A DNA stretch of 64,000 nucleotides, from positions 1 to 64,000 of the forward strand of contig MU404100.1 of the NCBI GenBank assembly GCA_022695795.1. The letters are read 5' to 3'. The notes under the pieces were generated by a model. The model worked only from the letters and a program-made list of their open reading frames with translations, had not been told where the DNA came from and searched no databases. A program made the position numbers and the translations under genes. This DNA comes from Biscogniauxia marginata (lineage: Eukaryota; Ascomycota; Sordariomycetes; Xylariales; Xylariaceae). Shown in pieces: positions 1 to 12,307 of the stretch (positions are counted from its first letter, which is position 1; each line of letters starts with the position of its first letter).

Positions 1-24
1 ATAAATAAATAAATAAATAAATAA
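1..24. repeat. (AAAT)n microsatellite
   Basis: About six AAAT units at the window edge. They run into further A/T-only sequence, so the true left end cannot be seen. Confidence 0.85.
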
Positions 25-170
25 TTTAAAATTAAAATTATTAAAAATTTTTAAATAAAATTTATATTTTTAATTAGTTTTAATTTTAAATAAAACTTTG
101 ATTTATTATTAATTAATTTATAACCTTAATAATATTATATTAAGTCGTTTTAAATTATTTTAAGCCGGCC

Positions 171-187
171 GCCGCGCAAAGCGCGGC
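171..187. repeat. GC-rich perfect hairpin in AT-rich DNA
   Basis: A seven-base arm GCCGCGC, the triloop AAA, and the exact complementary arm GCGCGGC. It begins where almost pure A/T sequence ends, and a second GC-rich word (GCCGGCC) touches its left side. It could be the end of a decayed element; function unknown. Confidence 0.7.
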
Positions 188-491
188 TTTAGTCAGCTTG
201 TGTTAAAGATTAGAAAGCTATTACTATTTTGAACACCGTGACAGCCGCCGCGTCGTGTAATGACCAAGATAGAATACTTTGCAGCGATATACAAGTATAA
301 CGACAAAATAAAAATACTTCACTTTTATCAGTAAATACATTCTATAAATCGCGGTCATTCTTTATAAGTGCATATCTGCTACGAACCAACCAGGGTAAGC
401 AATCAAATGACAGGGGTACTGTTCCCACTCTTCTAGCGTCCGCACCGGACATGGATCCTGGAAGGGAAAGCGACCTATTGTCACGTGATAT

Positions 492-570
492 GGATGAGTG
501 TGGATGAACTCATCCAACAGTATCCAGTAGAGAATGGATGAATATAGATGAACTCATCCAAGGGTATCTA
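492..570. repeat. Imperfect direct repeat of a palindromic unit
   Basis: Two copies of about 34 bases begin at 492 and 536. Each contains GGATGA-AC-TCATCC or a near match, which is an inverted repeat. Most differences between copies are transitions (G/A or C/T), as expected of RIP-type decay. No coding potential. Confidence 0.6.
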
Positions 571-2486
571 ACATACCAGTTGTGGGGAATGAAGGACAGA
601 ATGAATAAGTATAAGAAGAACGGGATTTCTCATGTATCTAGTCATTCATTCAGGTTCTTTAGCTATTAATTTAAGATTATAGTTACTCCTTGATACTATA
701 GTGAGAGTACCTTGAAATCTCTCTGACGAACAAGACATTATGAATCTCTTGAACCTAACTCAATCCACTGTTACCTTCAAATCAAGAAAACCCAGTACGT
801 ACTCACCTGTGAAGTCAGCTGACTAGGAACACACAGGGAGGTTCGTCACAATATCGCGCCTGACCCTGGGTGATTGAGAAATACGGCGCAAAAGCACAAA
901 AGTCCCGGTGGTCAAGCGGAGGGTTCTTATTAAATACGCCAATGACTTATCCAGAATTATAGCGGCACTGCGAAACTCCCTCTATCAATTATACACCATG
1001 ACGATAGCCCTAGAACGCACTTTTCTATCGTTGTGGCGGGAGTTACCATAGTAAATAATGGAGCCAAGGCCGAAGTAAGACTGATGGATAGAGGGTTATT
1101 CTGGCCACGCGTATATATTAGGTACCTAACATTACGCTTACTACGGTCTTTGGGATCTTCCCTTCTTAGTATATATATTTGCACCCATATTTGCTCCTGT
1201 ATGTTCTTGTCTCTAGGACCAATGTCCATCAAAGACGGATGTTTAGTCCTTCTAGACCCAATATCGCTTATTCTTGATACCTAACTATGTCTCTTGATAG
1301 GTTAGAAGATCTTGAAGGGGTCAAAGTACTCAGCACTAGATCCTCGATCTTTATTCATCAGACGTCAAAGCTTAGTCTTCCTTATAGTTCACCTATTCGA
1401 ATAATAATGCCCGACATCCGCAAAGCTCTAAGTAGGTTCCATCGTAGTGCTGCTTGATATGGTTATGGTGGTTCGCCTAGTTAACGGGTGACTGACTGGG
1501 ACGAGGTAGTCGACACTAGCAAAAGAACAAACAAACGAAACACAGCAGAAGTGTATCCGAACTCACATGAAGTGTATCAAAGTATGTTCTCTACAATTTT
1601 ACAAGTTTGATCTAGGTTGCGGCTGCAAACTCGCAGGAAAACTCGGGTGTTTTGCCATTGTTGAGGCCTTGACTTAACAGGATGTCTCTAGCACAAGACA
1701 TGCAGGGCGCTTGGGCTTCCATAGCCGCTTGCCATTTGACCTCGAAGTGATAAGACATCGCTTTGATGTCGAGAAGCATTCTATGAAAGGCAAGGAGTGG
1801 CAATAATGTTTATATGTTGTTAGTGGAGGACGAAAAGGGAGTGTGTCGAAGCGATAGCATGCTATACACAGACTGAATAAGAACTTTCAAAATATTAGCT
1901 CTTGGACTCGATATCTTACATTTCTCTTTTCTAGCCTTTTATATCCTCTTATTATTAAGATGAGACAATGATATAAGGACGGGATAAAGTGTATTAATTC
2001 AGAGTAAAGCTAAATAGGCGTGTGGAAGTTTAAAGATAAATATATATAATACATAGGAGATTATATACTAAGTAAAACTGTATAGCCATAGTAATAAACT
2101 TAATTTATGTTTAGTACTTAAGCTACTAAGTACGCAACTTATTATTTCGTTAATATGTTCAAATTATAAACGTTCAATGAATTAAATATAATAGCTTGAA
2201 TCGCTCGTCGTTATATGTACCAATAAACCTACAAGGTTACCTAGTACCTTCCAGCCGGTTATTTGCTGTCTAATTTATTCATCTCTTCCTCGATCCCAAG
2301 TGGAGATGTCGTCACCTTCTATAGAGATTCCAAGATATCCCCCCAAAAACGCCTCGATGCTATGCAGTTACCACCAGACGCCATTATAGCCCAGTCCGAT
2401 ACTCGAAGGAGCAAAAGCGGAGTTCGTCTCTCCCGTCTTGCAGCTTTTAACCCCGGTAGAAACCCTAAAGACCAATATCAGATCCA

Positions 2487-3217
2487 TTATTCATCCTTTG
2501 GTTGCCGCATATATGCATCTATAGCCGCACTGAAAGCCGCGAATGCGGCACAGCCACCGGCGACGGCCGTCGGACCCCCGTTCCGCGCCAAGATGCCGCC
2601 GGTTAGACAGCCGGCAACAACGCCGTTGCCCAAGTCATTCTTGGCCCGGAAGCCTTCTATGCCACATTCGATGCCGCTGAAGAGCAAGCCCACTTTTCCG
2701 AAGTTCTTGGCTGTGCTATACGACCGCGTGCCCATGTCTTTGAACCCCACCTTGAGCTGCTGGCGGAGCGGGAGAGATGCGATCGGCTGGGGAGCTGCGC
2801 CGGGGGCGCCGGGGACGTGGAACGGTGTGTCGTAGGACATCTAAGAGCAAGAAGTTAGCCGGATTGGCCGGAATAGTCAGGCCATTTTTGTGATTGCCTG
2901 GCCGAGTCGAGTTCGAGTCGAGGACGAGGTGCGCCTCTTCTCGAGTCCATTGGTGTGAATGTATATATAACAGACGACGAGAGCGCACGTACCGATGCCA
3001 TGAACATTCCGAATAAACCACCCATGCCAAAACCCATCACACCTGATAGCACAGATTTGCCGAAGCAGGACTCCATCATCGCGTTAAGCTGAGTCTCGGG
3101 TTAGCCACCTAGTAAATGTCTTGGGGGGAGGAAAAAGCGAACAGCTTTGAGGTTGGGGTCGTTTGGGTCGTACGTCCGCGGCCCTTGGGGGGCACCAGCT
3201 CCTGGTAAGCCGTTCAT
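2487..3217 (-). CDS. TIM22: Mitochondrial inner-membrane import translocase subunit TIM22
   Basis: This is the channel-forming subunit of the TIM22 complex, which inserts carrier proteins and other polytopic proteins into the mitochondrial inner membrane. Three exons: 3217-3143, 3088-2993 and 2840-2487, giving 174 residues, normal for the family. The N-terminus carries the family tract YDPNDPN (16-22). Exon 2 encodes MMESCFGKS followed by the glycine-rich first membrane segment. Exon 3 opens with MSYDTPF and carries [20 protein letters not shown] and the Tim17/22/23 glycine-rich helices. The start is the only ATG joining cleanly to exon 2. Intron 1 has a slightly weak GTTCGC donor but a good CTAAC branch point, and both junctions are phase 0. 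It stands alone in AT-rich DNA. The identity is secure from sequence. Confidence 0.95.
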
Positions 3218-6200
3218 GTCGAGGAGTGCGATGCGCAGGAGGGAGAGTTGTGTTGCGTGTGATGTAATGGTTTTCGCAAATTAGTAGACTCTAATCGCAA
3301 GAAATAACGATGGAAGATAATTATTTTCTACCACGATTGACCGCCTACCCTTCTAGGCCGCTTATTATATACAGATAAAGTTTGCAGGGGCTACCGGTAG
3401 AGTGTAACCATGTCCCCAGTAATACCACAGAGGCGCGGGGAAGGCTCCAGGACCTGGGGAAGGCACGTGTCATTCCAGAAATTTAGCCATAGTTCAGATT
3501 TCGTCATGACTCATTTTCGCTAATTGACCATCCCTCTTACAACCACTTTTTCTTCCTTTTGGTTGTGCAGCCATTCAGACCCAAGCACGTTTCTTGGCTC
3601 ACTTTTTCACCGAATGGCCAATGACGTGTAGTTCCATTGCGTATATTTATTCTGTACCTACTAACTAGGTAGGCTCTTGATGAACCTCGATGACAATGCG
3701 GACATTTCGTTGTTTGCGCCGGGCAGCTCCCGGTCCACCACATAAGAAAGTATGAAATTGTCTGAGCTCGAGGGTCAACGCCCGAGTTTTACTTACTTCT
3801 AATGTGAGAGTATCAGTTGTGAAGCAGACCATCTTGTTAAACGTCAAGATGCTAGTACCAATTGGCAGACACCTTGATATGCATATGTACGTAATTCGTA
3901 CTTTTAAACTCTAATTTTTCAAACTGTCGCAGTGGGTAAACCCCCGCCGTATAGTTAACAATACTGATAGGTATGTTGTGAATAAATAAATGCATATAGG
4001 TAGTTACAATCTGCTTATGTTTATAAGATGCTTACTTATTAATGTTAATCTTCATATAATGTAGGCACTTTTCCCTTTAAACATATAAAATAGAAATAAT
4101 AAACAATACCTTTTTCTCTTTTATTTTCTTAACACGTAAATTAGCAAGTAAGGAGCACGTCTCAAGCTTTAAAATCATCTTCAGAAAATATTCTAGAATA
4201 TAGCGTACCTTAAAGACCACACCTACGTTGCTCATGGCAGTACCAAAAAAAAGACCAGGTACTAACAGGTCAGACATAAGATTAGTAGTACGGAATAGCA
4301 TATATGTTTACTGAGCGCCTCAGCTCATGGCGAATGTCTTAGTTTTCTTAATCGGATGACGTGGAACGGGGCCATTATTCCCCTTGCCAGTTATTATGCC
4401 GACAAATTTGAGCAGTGGCACCAGTTGCGATTTCAATCCCGCGGTCAGTAAAATGTATCTATACCTAACCATGAGCGACCTTGATCATGTGGAGATCAAT
4501 CTATTTACACTTAACAGAGACCCTTTAGCAATGATGTTATCATCGATGGCTGGAAAAGTCAATGACGTAGATACTGAGACGCAAAGCTATTCGAGTTGAC
4601 TTCGCTTTTGTGAGAACCGCAACGCTGCAATGGAGGTCGTTCTAGCATTACTACACAATTGAAGGTGGGACTGAGTTGATAAGATCATCGAAAAGGAGAG
4701 CCAGAGATGTGAAGCCAAGTTATAAGATAAAACAAACTAATATAGATATTTAGTATAATAAACTTAGGGGCTCCTATTCCTATATATTGCAATGCCAAGT
4801 CTCGTATATGATGCCGTAAATAAAACTATAACTGCCTAGGTAGGTTAACCAGCTGACAAGAAGCAGACAATTTTACTTATCAGAGAATCCTAATTATTAC
4901 TCACTTACAGTAAGGCTTGAAAGGTCGTAAGAATTCTCATTGGGCATTATGCGAGTCAAGTTGAAGGCAACTAGTAGTGTTAACCATATATAATTTTTTA
5001 CACTAATCATGAACATAGGTTACCAATCATTGCCTTGTACCTCGTCATCCACGGGCTCAGATTGGCCGTGAGATATGACTGTAGCATCGGTGCGTTTGAA
5101 AACTACCTACATCGAAGGAGGATAGTTGGTTCACTGTCTTAATACCCGTGAATCTCATTTCCCTAGTGCCGGAAACCGCACGCAGGGCGATAAATAGTTT
5201 ATATATGACAGCCTAGAAAGCGGCGCAACTGACGAAATCAAAACCTGCCTCATCTTAAGCGACGGAGTACGTAGAAAAAAGAAAATCAAGGTGCGGGTTA
5301 GAGGCATTTTATAGTGTTTTTTTTCTTTATTCTACGGACATGAAGCCTAAATAAGTCTACCCCGGTATCTTCTTCGGAGCTACTATGTTACTGACGAGTT
5401 GTTCCGTTTAGAGAAACAAGACTGAAGCGTGTGGTTTACTGATAGAATATTGGTAAGATTTCATATTCCATTCTCCGCCTTCTATCTAACCATCCTCTTT
5501 CCATACCCCCAGAATATACTGCACACCCGTGCCGGATCACTTAAACGCACTTCACGGGTTGTAGTGCAAAGCTTGCATCATATCACCCACACTACCTTTA
5601 CCTTTAGTGAAGCTGCCGCTGCCCTAGTTACCACCTTTATACACGGTCGGCTTACATAATCTTTCTGCATTTAACATATTTCTCGGCAAAACTGTTCTGA
5701 AAGAAACTCGTGGATATCCGTATTTAACAATGTATCGGTTCAAAACCATTCCGATATCTCCAACACTTGATATCGATTTCTGAGACCCTTACTGATAAGT
5801 TCCATCTAGTAAATCGACCCAACACATATGAGGTTACACCTTGCTAAAACGTCGAGTATAAGTCACGTAATATATGGCAAATTGTGGGTAGGAATTAAAC
5901 GGAGTGTTATATTAGTCGATAAATAAATAAGGAGCTGCTCCCTAACCAATTATCAACAGACCAGACTAATGACTACATCTTTTAATAAACACTCAATATC
6001 TAGTTGCGAGTTATGTGAACTATAAAGACTACGTTATTTTGGAGGTTTGCCTTGCGCCGTCCTTTCCCTCCCAGAGACATGATAACCCCGTAAACACATC
6101 AAATTGAGAATTTCATTATTGATATACACATCGTAAATAATCGTTGAGCTAGATATAAAAGACGCTAATAGATACCTTCATCTTAGTAGCAATTGCTAGG

Positions 6201-7102
6201 GCTCTGGGTTTCTCTATGACGGGCCACTCTAGATCATCATGGAAGGCCATAGGCATTTGCAAGGTGCTGATAACAGTGTGTAGGTCGGAGAGGAACGTGG
6301 GTCTGCTAGCTCCCAGTGGCCCCCAAATAAATATTTCTTCTCGTGTACTTAACCAGACACAATCTACTTAGTTTTTTAACCCCCTAACCAACTCAATTAA
6401 TGTTAGTGCTAACATGCTTAGCCCTCCCTGGGCTTCTCGATACTTGTGTTCACCCCGCAAGGAAATAATGACTGTGCATAATCGCTAAGGAAAAGAAATA
6501 TAGGAAGGTAAGCTGTATAAATACATGGTTAGTAGCGCATAAAATCATCTGATAGGTAATATTTAAGCTTATTCAAATCCTTATAGCTTGGCAGTCGTCC
6601 CTGGAACACCTTTCCCAGTAGGTATTCAATACGTGAAATGCTTTGATTAATATTGATTCTTATAAGTTCGCAAGTAAATTCGTGGCGTTAGAACGCATTA
6701 CAACCGACAAAAACCACCTCTGCATGTGCGAGCGAAGGACTAGCCATAGTACTTACACACCTGCATACACACACAAGATACCTAAGATAGATGTATGTAC
6801 CTATGTAGCTGGTCAAGGCACAGGTACTTTACGCGTATTTCTGAGATAAAGATCTAACCGAGATAAGCAACCATCTACTCTCGGTTTACCAGGTGGTCCG
6901 TGGTCCAATGACGAAACTCAATCGATCGACAGCACACTCTGATTAGCTCGGGAGCTTAGCTACCGTAAACTGGTATTACCTACCTTCGTTAACAAAAAAA
7001 CTCTTCACAGCCTTCTGGGATTTTGAGCACCCATCATCCTTATTTCACCTTCTTTTAGTTTGACCGATATTTTAGCAAAGTCGCGTCTGCACACCCGAAG
7101 TC
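3218..7102. other. Gene-free AT-rich stretch
   Basis: Nearly 3.9 kb without a supportable gene. Open frames are all under about 80 residues and lack conserved motifs. Composition is AT-rich throughout, notably around 3,950-4,150 and 5,850-6,560. The last few hundred bases hold the promoter and leader of the following histone-chaperone gene; I see no clear TATA element. Confidence 0.55.
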
Positions 7103-8283
7103 ATGGCCGACTCCATCGAGGAAGTCAACGTAACCTACGAGGAGCTCGCCGACCTCGAGAGAGAGTTTGACGACGTCGAGACAGAGATAAGTCAGTGCGC
7201 AGATCCTAGATGCCTTAGTGAACGACGGCCCGTGAGATCCACGGACGTGTTCATTACTGCTGAACCTTCCATTTTGCTGCGCATCTCGGATGCTAACCTG
7301 CCTCCTAGTCCGCCGACAGGCTGCACTGACCAAGTCATTGTATGAGAAGAGAGAAAAGCTGGTCGCCAAGATCCCCAACTTCTGGCCTTTGGTCTTTGAG
7401 CAGGCACCCCAAGACATCGACCAGTACATCCAGCCATCTGACTCGGCTGTGCTCCTGTCCTCGCTGAACTCCATCTCAGTTTCCCGCTTCGAGATCGAGG
7501 ATGGGGCCAACGGAGACCCTCGCAGCGTCGCCATCAAGATGGAGTTCGCCGAGAATGAGTTCTTCGAGGACAAGATGCTCGAGAAGAAATTCTGGTACCG
7601 CCACTCCAAGGACGGCAATACTAGCCTAGTCAGCGAGCCCGTTCCCATCAAGTGGAAGGCCGGCAAGGACCTCACCCAGGGCATGCTGGACTTGGTCGTG
7701 AAGGTCTGGGAGCAAGACAAGAAACAGAACCAAACCAACGGAGATGGTAAGAAGACTAAGAAGGTCAAGAACTGGACGCCCGACCAGAAGGCGCTCTCGG
7801 AAAAGATCCAGGCTACTGGCCTTGGCGGGGTCTCTTTCTTCTGCTGGTTCGGGTACCGTGGCGAGGACATATCGGCCGAGGAGAGCCGCCTCGCCATTGA
7901 AGAGGAGAAGAAGCGACGGGCCGAGCGAGCCAAGGGCGAGGCTCCAGAGCTGAAAGCGGTCGAAGAAGATGATGATACTGATGAGGAGGATGTCCCTCCC
8001 CTCGAGATCTTCCCGGACGGCGACGAGCTAGCTGTTGCGATCGGCGATGAACTCTGGCCTAATGCGATCAAGTACTTCAGTAAGTGACTGCAACCAACCA
8101 ACACGCCGATTGCCTGAACAGAAACATGCTAATATTTGTAAAGCCCAAGCCCAGGAAGCTGATGGTATTAGCGACCTCGATTTTGAAGAGGACGATGACG
8201 AGATGGATGACGAGGAAGGCGAAGGCGAAGATGAAGGCGAAGCGGGCGGCAACGAACCTCCCTTGAAGAAAAGAAAGAACTAG
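7103..8283 (+). CDS. NAP/SET family histone chaperone (Vps75/SET-like)
   Basis: This is a nucleosome-assembly-type chaperone expected to bind H3-H4 or H2A-H2B in the nucleus. Three exons: 7103-7190, 7309-8079 and 8144-8283; 332 residues. Residues 1-50 form a charged alpha-helix (dimerisation helix in this family), followed by FWPLVFEQAP (54-63) at the start of the earmuff domain. FFCWFGYRGED (206-216) is typical of the SET subgroup. DELWPNAIKYFTQAQE spans the last junction and shows that splice is right. The tail from about 299 is Asp/Glu-rich and ends with the basic PLKKRKN, a likely nuclear signal. Intron donors and acceptors are canonical, with CTAAC and CTAAT branch points. Vps75 and SET orthology cannot be separated by eye, so no symbol is given. 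Confidence 0.92.
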
Positions 8284-9784
8284 AGAGCTGGTTCACCAAA
8301 GTCAACCTAAGAGTTGTTTTTTATGAATGATCTGCCTTCAGGATTGAAGTTGCTTTTGATTTACTGCTAGATACCACGAATTCGTAAAAGCTAATATATA
8401 GAACGATGGATTTTCTTAAGTCTCATCTTCATTCGCCTATGCAATTCGGATGGTTCAAAGTGGAGTTCAAGACCAACTAACATATCGTGTAAATGTTAGC
8501 CGGTGCTCATAGAGCCTATAAGGTAACGAATGAGTCTATTTAAATAATGGACAGAATTTTTATTAAATAAAACTACCTATATGGCTCATATTTGCATATA
8601 CTATAGGGATTAATAACCCTTCATTTGCAGTTGTTAGAAAAGTTTCTCGTTATTACATATTGTTAGTAGGTAGTGGTGGTAGATGCCCGCTGTAGGTACA
8701 TGGCAGTGGAAACGGGGGACGGGAGACGGCTGGGGATTCTAGGGGGAATGCCCCTCTAATTTTAGTTCCAAACCAAGATCCGATGCAACTTGACAAAGCC
8801 CAAAAAAGCCAAACTCTTTTCAACTGCCAACTTCATTCAACCTCCACACGCACACACACACACACACACACCTTTTCTTTTTAAACCACTACTCAAAACC
8901 CTTGACCAGCTCAGATACGCTTAATAGTAATAATAGCAATGGATCTCGCAATGATCTGCGAACCACGAAGCTCAGAATGTTCAGAACCCTGTGATCTGCC
9001 GTCTCCTCTTGCACGTTTCCACTTCTAGCGAGCCAAGGAAAAGCGAGCGAGCGCCTGCTTAGGTGTAATCCTGCGTCACCCGCTTTGATACGAAACTCGG
9101 ACTGTCTGGAACCCGACTGGTTTCACCTTTCGCGCCCGCCCTGCACAGGCACAGCCTCAGCGTCTTGACGGCTCGCTTCACCTGGCGCAGCCGCTCGAAT
9201 TATCGCATTGGGCCCGCGACGCCCAGCTATAGGGGGATGGCCAAGTTATTGGGTTATGTCAGGGTCAGCTTGGATTCTTGACGTGGTGTTTCCCGTTGCA
9301 GAGCTGCAAGTGGAAGACACACACACACCATCCAGGAGAAGTCTCTGGTCTTTCATTTCGTTTTCTTCTTCTTCTTCTACTTTCTTCAAGATTATCTTCA
9401 CCAGCACTTCTAGACCGAAGTTTGCTTCTTTCTTGTTTTCTTTGGCGACCTGGGGTTGTTCTTCGTTCTCTTTGTTTCCTTGCTCCTGGCCGAGTCTTTC
9501 TTTGATCTCCATTCGCTTCGACCGTCCTGGTGACTGCTCTCGTGCCGCTTCTTCGCTTGTACGGTATCTAGACGGTTCAAAACAACGGAATAAAACAATA
9601 ACTTCGTTCGTCGGGCTCTAGAGCCTTCGCCAACGCTTCGTTCGTTTTCTCGAGTAACCGCACGATCGGGGACATGTGCATACAGTAATCACTTGCTTTC
9701 GCTTCTTCCTCAACGTCGATCTCCCGGACCTGGGACACGACTCATTCTTTTTACGATTTTTTTTTTTACACATTCATTTTCATA
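8284..9784. other. Intergenic region with pyrimidine-rich promoter
   Basis: The 3' flank of the histone-chaperone gene and the promoter and leader of the GH76 gene. From about 9,300 the plus strand is strongly CT-rich, which is common just upstream of well-expressed fungal genes, and a T run lies close to the start codon. A 137-codon frame at 9208-9621 is low-complexity Ser/Phe/Leu from this CT-rich DNA and is not called. Confidence 0.6.
8846..8872. repeat. (CA)n microsatellite
   Basis: A dinucleotide CA tract broken once by a CG near its left end, in the promoter-side intergenic DNA before the GH76 gene. Confidence 0.9.
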
Positions 9785-11270
9785 ATGCGCCCATCACTAC
9801 GCGCGGCAGGCACCGTAGGCCTGCTGGCAGGTGTAATAAACGCCATACAAATAGACTTCAACAGTGACGGTATGTATACTTCATGGCGGATTCAGGCCGA
9901 TGGTTTGCTGACCACTTAGCTACAGACTCGATAAAGGAGGGAGTGAGCACAGTCGCTTTTGGTCTATTGAAATATTACACCGGAAACAACACTGGTGATG
10001 TTCCGGGCAACTTGCCCGATCCATATTTCTGTAAGAGGTATTGCCGTCTTTAAACGAACTGCAGCTCACAAGCTTTATAGGGTGGGAAGCCGGTGCTATG
10101 TTCGGAACGATGATCGACTACTGGTTCTATACTAAGGACGATACATATAATGAAGTAACGACACAAGCAATGCTGCACCAAGTTGGTCAGGACCAAGATT
10201 ACATGCCAGAGAATCAGACAAGCACTTTAGGAAATGACGATCAGGGATTCTGGGCCATGGCGGCCATGTCTGCTGCCGAGAACAACTACCCGAACCCGCC
10301 GGAAGACCAGCCTCAATGGTTAGCGCTCGTGCAGGCTGTCTTCAACGAGTATGTCACTCGATGGGACGAAGAATCGTGTGGCGGAGGGATACGGTGGCAG
10401 ATTTTTACGTTCAACAACGGCTTCAACTATAAGAACTCGATCTCGAATGGCTGCTTCTTCAACATCGCATCGAGGCTGGCGAGATACACGGGCAACCAGA
10501 CATACGCTGACTGGGCGGAGAAGGTCTGGGATTGGATGGTGGATGTCAATTATATCGACGACGAGTTCAACATCTATGACGGAGCGGGGGCGACCGAAAA
10601 TTGCAAGAACATCAACCGCGCGCAGTGGACTTATAACGCGGGTATCTTCCTGCAGGGAGCGGCCGTGATGTACAACTTCACCGACGGAAACGACACCTGG
10701 AGTCAGCGGACGGACGGCCTGCTGACGAGGACCGTCGAGATCTTCTTCGAGGACGGAATCGTGATCGAGCGGCAGTGCGAGTCGGTCGACCTCTGCGACG
10801 TCGACCAGCAGACGTTTAAGGGCTACCTGATGCGGTGGATGGCATCGACACAGGTGCTGGCGCCCTTCACGGCGGACAGAATCGCGCCGCTACTCCAGTC
10901 GTGCGCCGAGGCGGCAGCACTGCAGTGCTCGGGCTCGACGGGGCCCCCCGAGTTCAAGGGCGAACCCGGCACGGCCTGCGGCTTCAAGTGGACCGAGAAG
11001 CAGAACTTCGACGGCATCGTCGGCGTGGGGCCCCAGATGAGCGCCCTCTCCGCCATGCAATACACCCTCGTCAAGCGCTCCACCGCGGCGCCCGTCACCG
11101 CCGACACGGGCGGCACCTCGGTCGGCAACGTCAACGCCGGCGCCTCGTACGAGGACAAAGTGCCCCAGCTGGCGCCCATCACCATGGGTGAGAAGGTCGC
11201 CGCCGGCTTCATGACCACGGCTATGGTGTTCAGCGTCATAGGCGGGAGCTTCTTCATCATGAAGGAATGA
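9785..11270 (+). CDS. GH76 family alpha-1,6-mannanase-like cell-wall protein (DFG5/DCW1 family), GPI-anchored
   Basis: The family acts at the cell surface and is thought to transfer GPI-anchored proteins onto wall glucan by cleaving the GPI mannose core. Three exons: 9785-9869, 9926-10030 and 10081-11270; 459 residues. Residues 1-20 form a signal peptide. [12 protein letters not shown] (about 61-72) spans the second junction and is a family hallmark, confirming the splice. GNDDQGFW carries the paired aspartates 116-117 expected at the active site. The C-terminus has a Ser/Thr- and Gly-rich spacer and then a hydrophobic stretch (about 437-457) ending in MKE, consistent with GPI attachment. NQT, NNT and NDT sequons suggest N-glycosylation. 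The 3' two-thirds is much more GC-rich than its flanks. The family is certain; the member (DFG5 or DCW1) is not. Confidence 0.93.
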
Positions 11271-11560
11271 AGGGAGGCCCCCCGATATTTTTTTAAGTTT
11301 TCCGAGTATCTAAGTGGGAAAAAGGAAGAACGACTTACTCGGTACATATATATATATGTATCACGCCTCTTTTGCGGTTTGTTCTTTCCTGTCGTTTTTA
11401 TACCAAACTACCTACCTAGTTAAATGGATGGGGGGGTTTAATTACTGGGTAGTCGAATTACCAAAGCAAATGGGCAGGCGGGAATTGGGGGATTATCGCA
11501 TATAGGGGGGTAGGATAGGACGAAACAAGAATATATACTTGTCGGGAGAGACATTGAGTT

Positions 11561-11580
11561 ATCATCATCATCATCATCAC
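11561..11580. repeat. (ATC)n microsatellite
   Basis: Six tandem ATC units in the 3' intergenic DNA. Confidence 0.85.
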
Positions 11581-12247
11581 ATATCACTCGCAATACCTAC
11601 CTATCTACCTAACCTAGTATATCCGGCAGCTAACGGACAGCGGGTTGGTGGTAAAACCTGGGGGCGTTTCTGGAAAGGGGGACCGGGGGGCCGGCTTTGA
11701 AAGCCTGGATATCAAGGGAGAAGGGTTTTTGAAATAATGTTTTTTTTTTGTCGTTGTACCTAAGCTTGCTATGTAGGTCTAGAAATGACTCCTGAATGTT
11801 TCAATCAAAATAAATTCTGGGACTTCTTCGCCGCTTGTGAGGACTTTGAGAGATGAGAGAGACGATTGATCAAGGGACTGCCCACATTTTTATTTTTTTA
11901 TTTTTTTTGCCTGGCGGAGAGAGAGTTTATATTAGGTATCGCGACGCTCAACTTTTATACAAGTCTTATCGACTTGCTCCCCCTCTATTCTGACATTTCT
12001 ATAATGTACAAGGTTTATTTACTTACACCGATAGCCTTACTTCCTTCCTTCCCCTCTTTGAGCTCATACATGTTGATGAGGGACTATATATATATGGTCC
12101 CTTGATTGCAACGCTCGTTATGCGAAGAGGTCCCGTTCCGTCCGTTCGTTCGTTCGTTTTTCGAGAAACAGGGATGGAGGGCTTTGCTCGCTTAATGATA
12201 TTCCCATTATCGCCCTCTCAGTCTAAACTTCTCGTCTCGTCTAATAC

Positions 12248-12277
12248 AGTAGTAGTAGTAGTAGTAGTAGTAGTAAT
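12248..12277. repeat. (AGT)n microsatellite
   Basis: About nine tandem AGT units just past the stop codon of the minus-strand mitochondrial IF-3-like gene. Confidence 0.9.
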
Positions 12278-12307
12278 AAGTCCAGCCAATAATAATTTTG
12301 ATTTGAC

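Larger units (their letters stand above)
1..2486. other. Gene-free AT-rich left edge
   Basis: I find no supportable gene here. The first 160 bases are almost pure A/T, and the rest is AT-rich with only short open frames that lack recognisable domains. The stretch holds an AAAT microsatellite at the edge, a GC-rich hairpin at 171-187 and a duplicated palindromic unit at 492-570. The composition suggests old repeats decayed by RIP-like C-to-T change, but no element ends or transposase remnants are legible. Confidence 0.6.
11271..12307. other. Intergenic region between convergent genes
   Basis: Shared 3' flank of the GH76 gene and the mitochondrial IF-3-like gene, which converge here. It contains ATC and AGT triplet microsatellites, T runs and a CCTACCTA-type tract at about 11,407-11,420. 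No gene seen. Confidence 0.6.

Noticed and set aside
1..24. Telomere end
   Set aside because: The edge repeat is AAAT, not the TTAGGG-type fungal telomere, and TAGG tracts elsewhere are internal and mixed in orientation.
2263..2835. 190-codon plus-strand frame
   Set aside because: It is antisense to the last TIM22 exon, which is strongly conserved, and has no domain of its own.
9208..9621. 137-codon frame upstream of the GH76 gene
   Set aside because: Low-complexity Ser/Phe/Leu from a CT-rich leader; no conserved motif.
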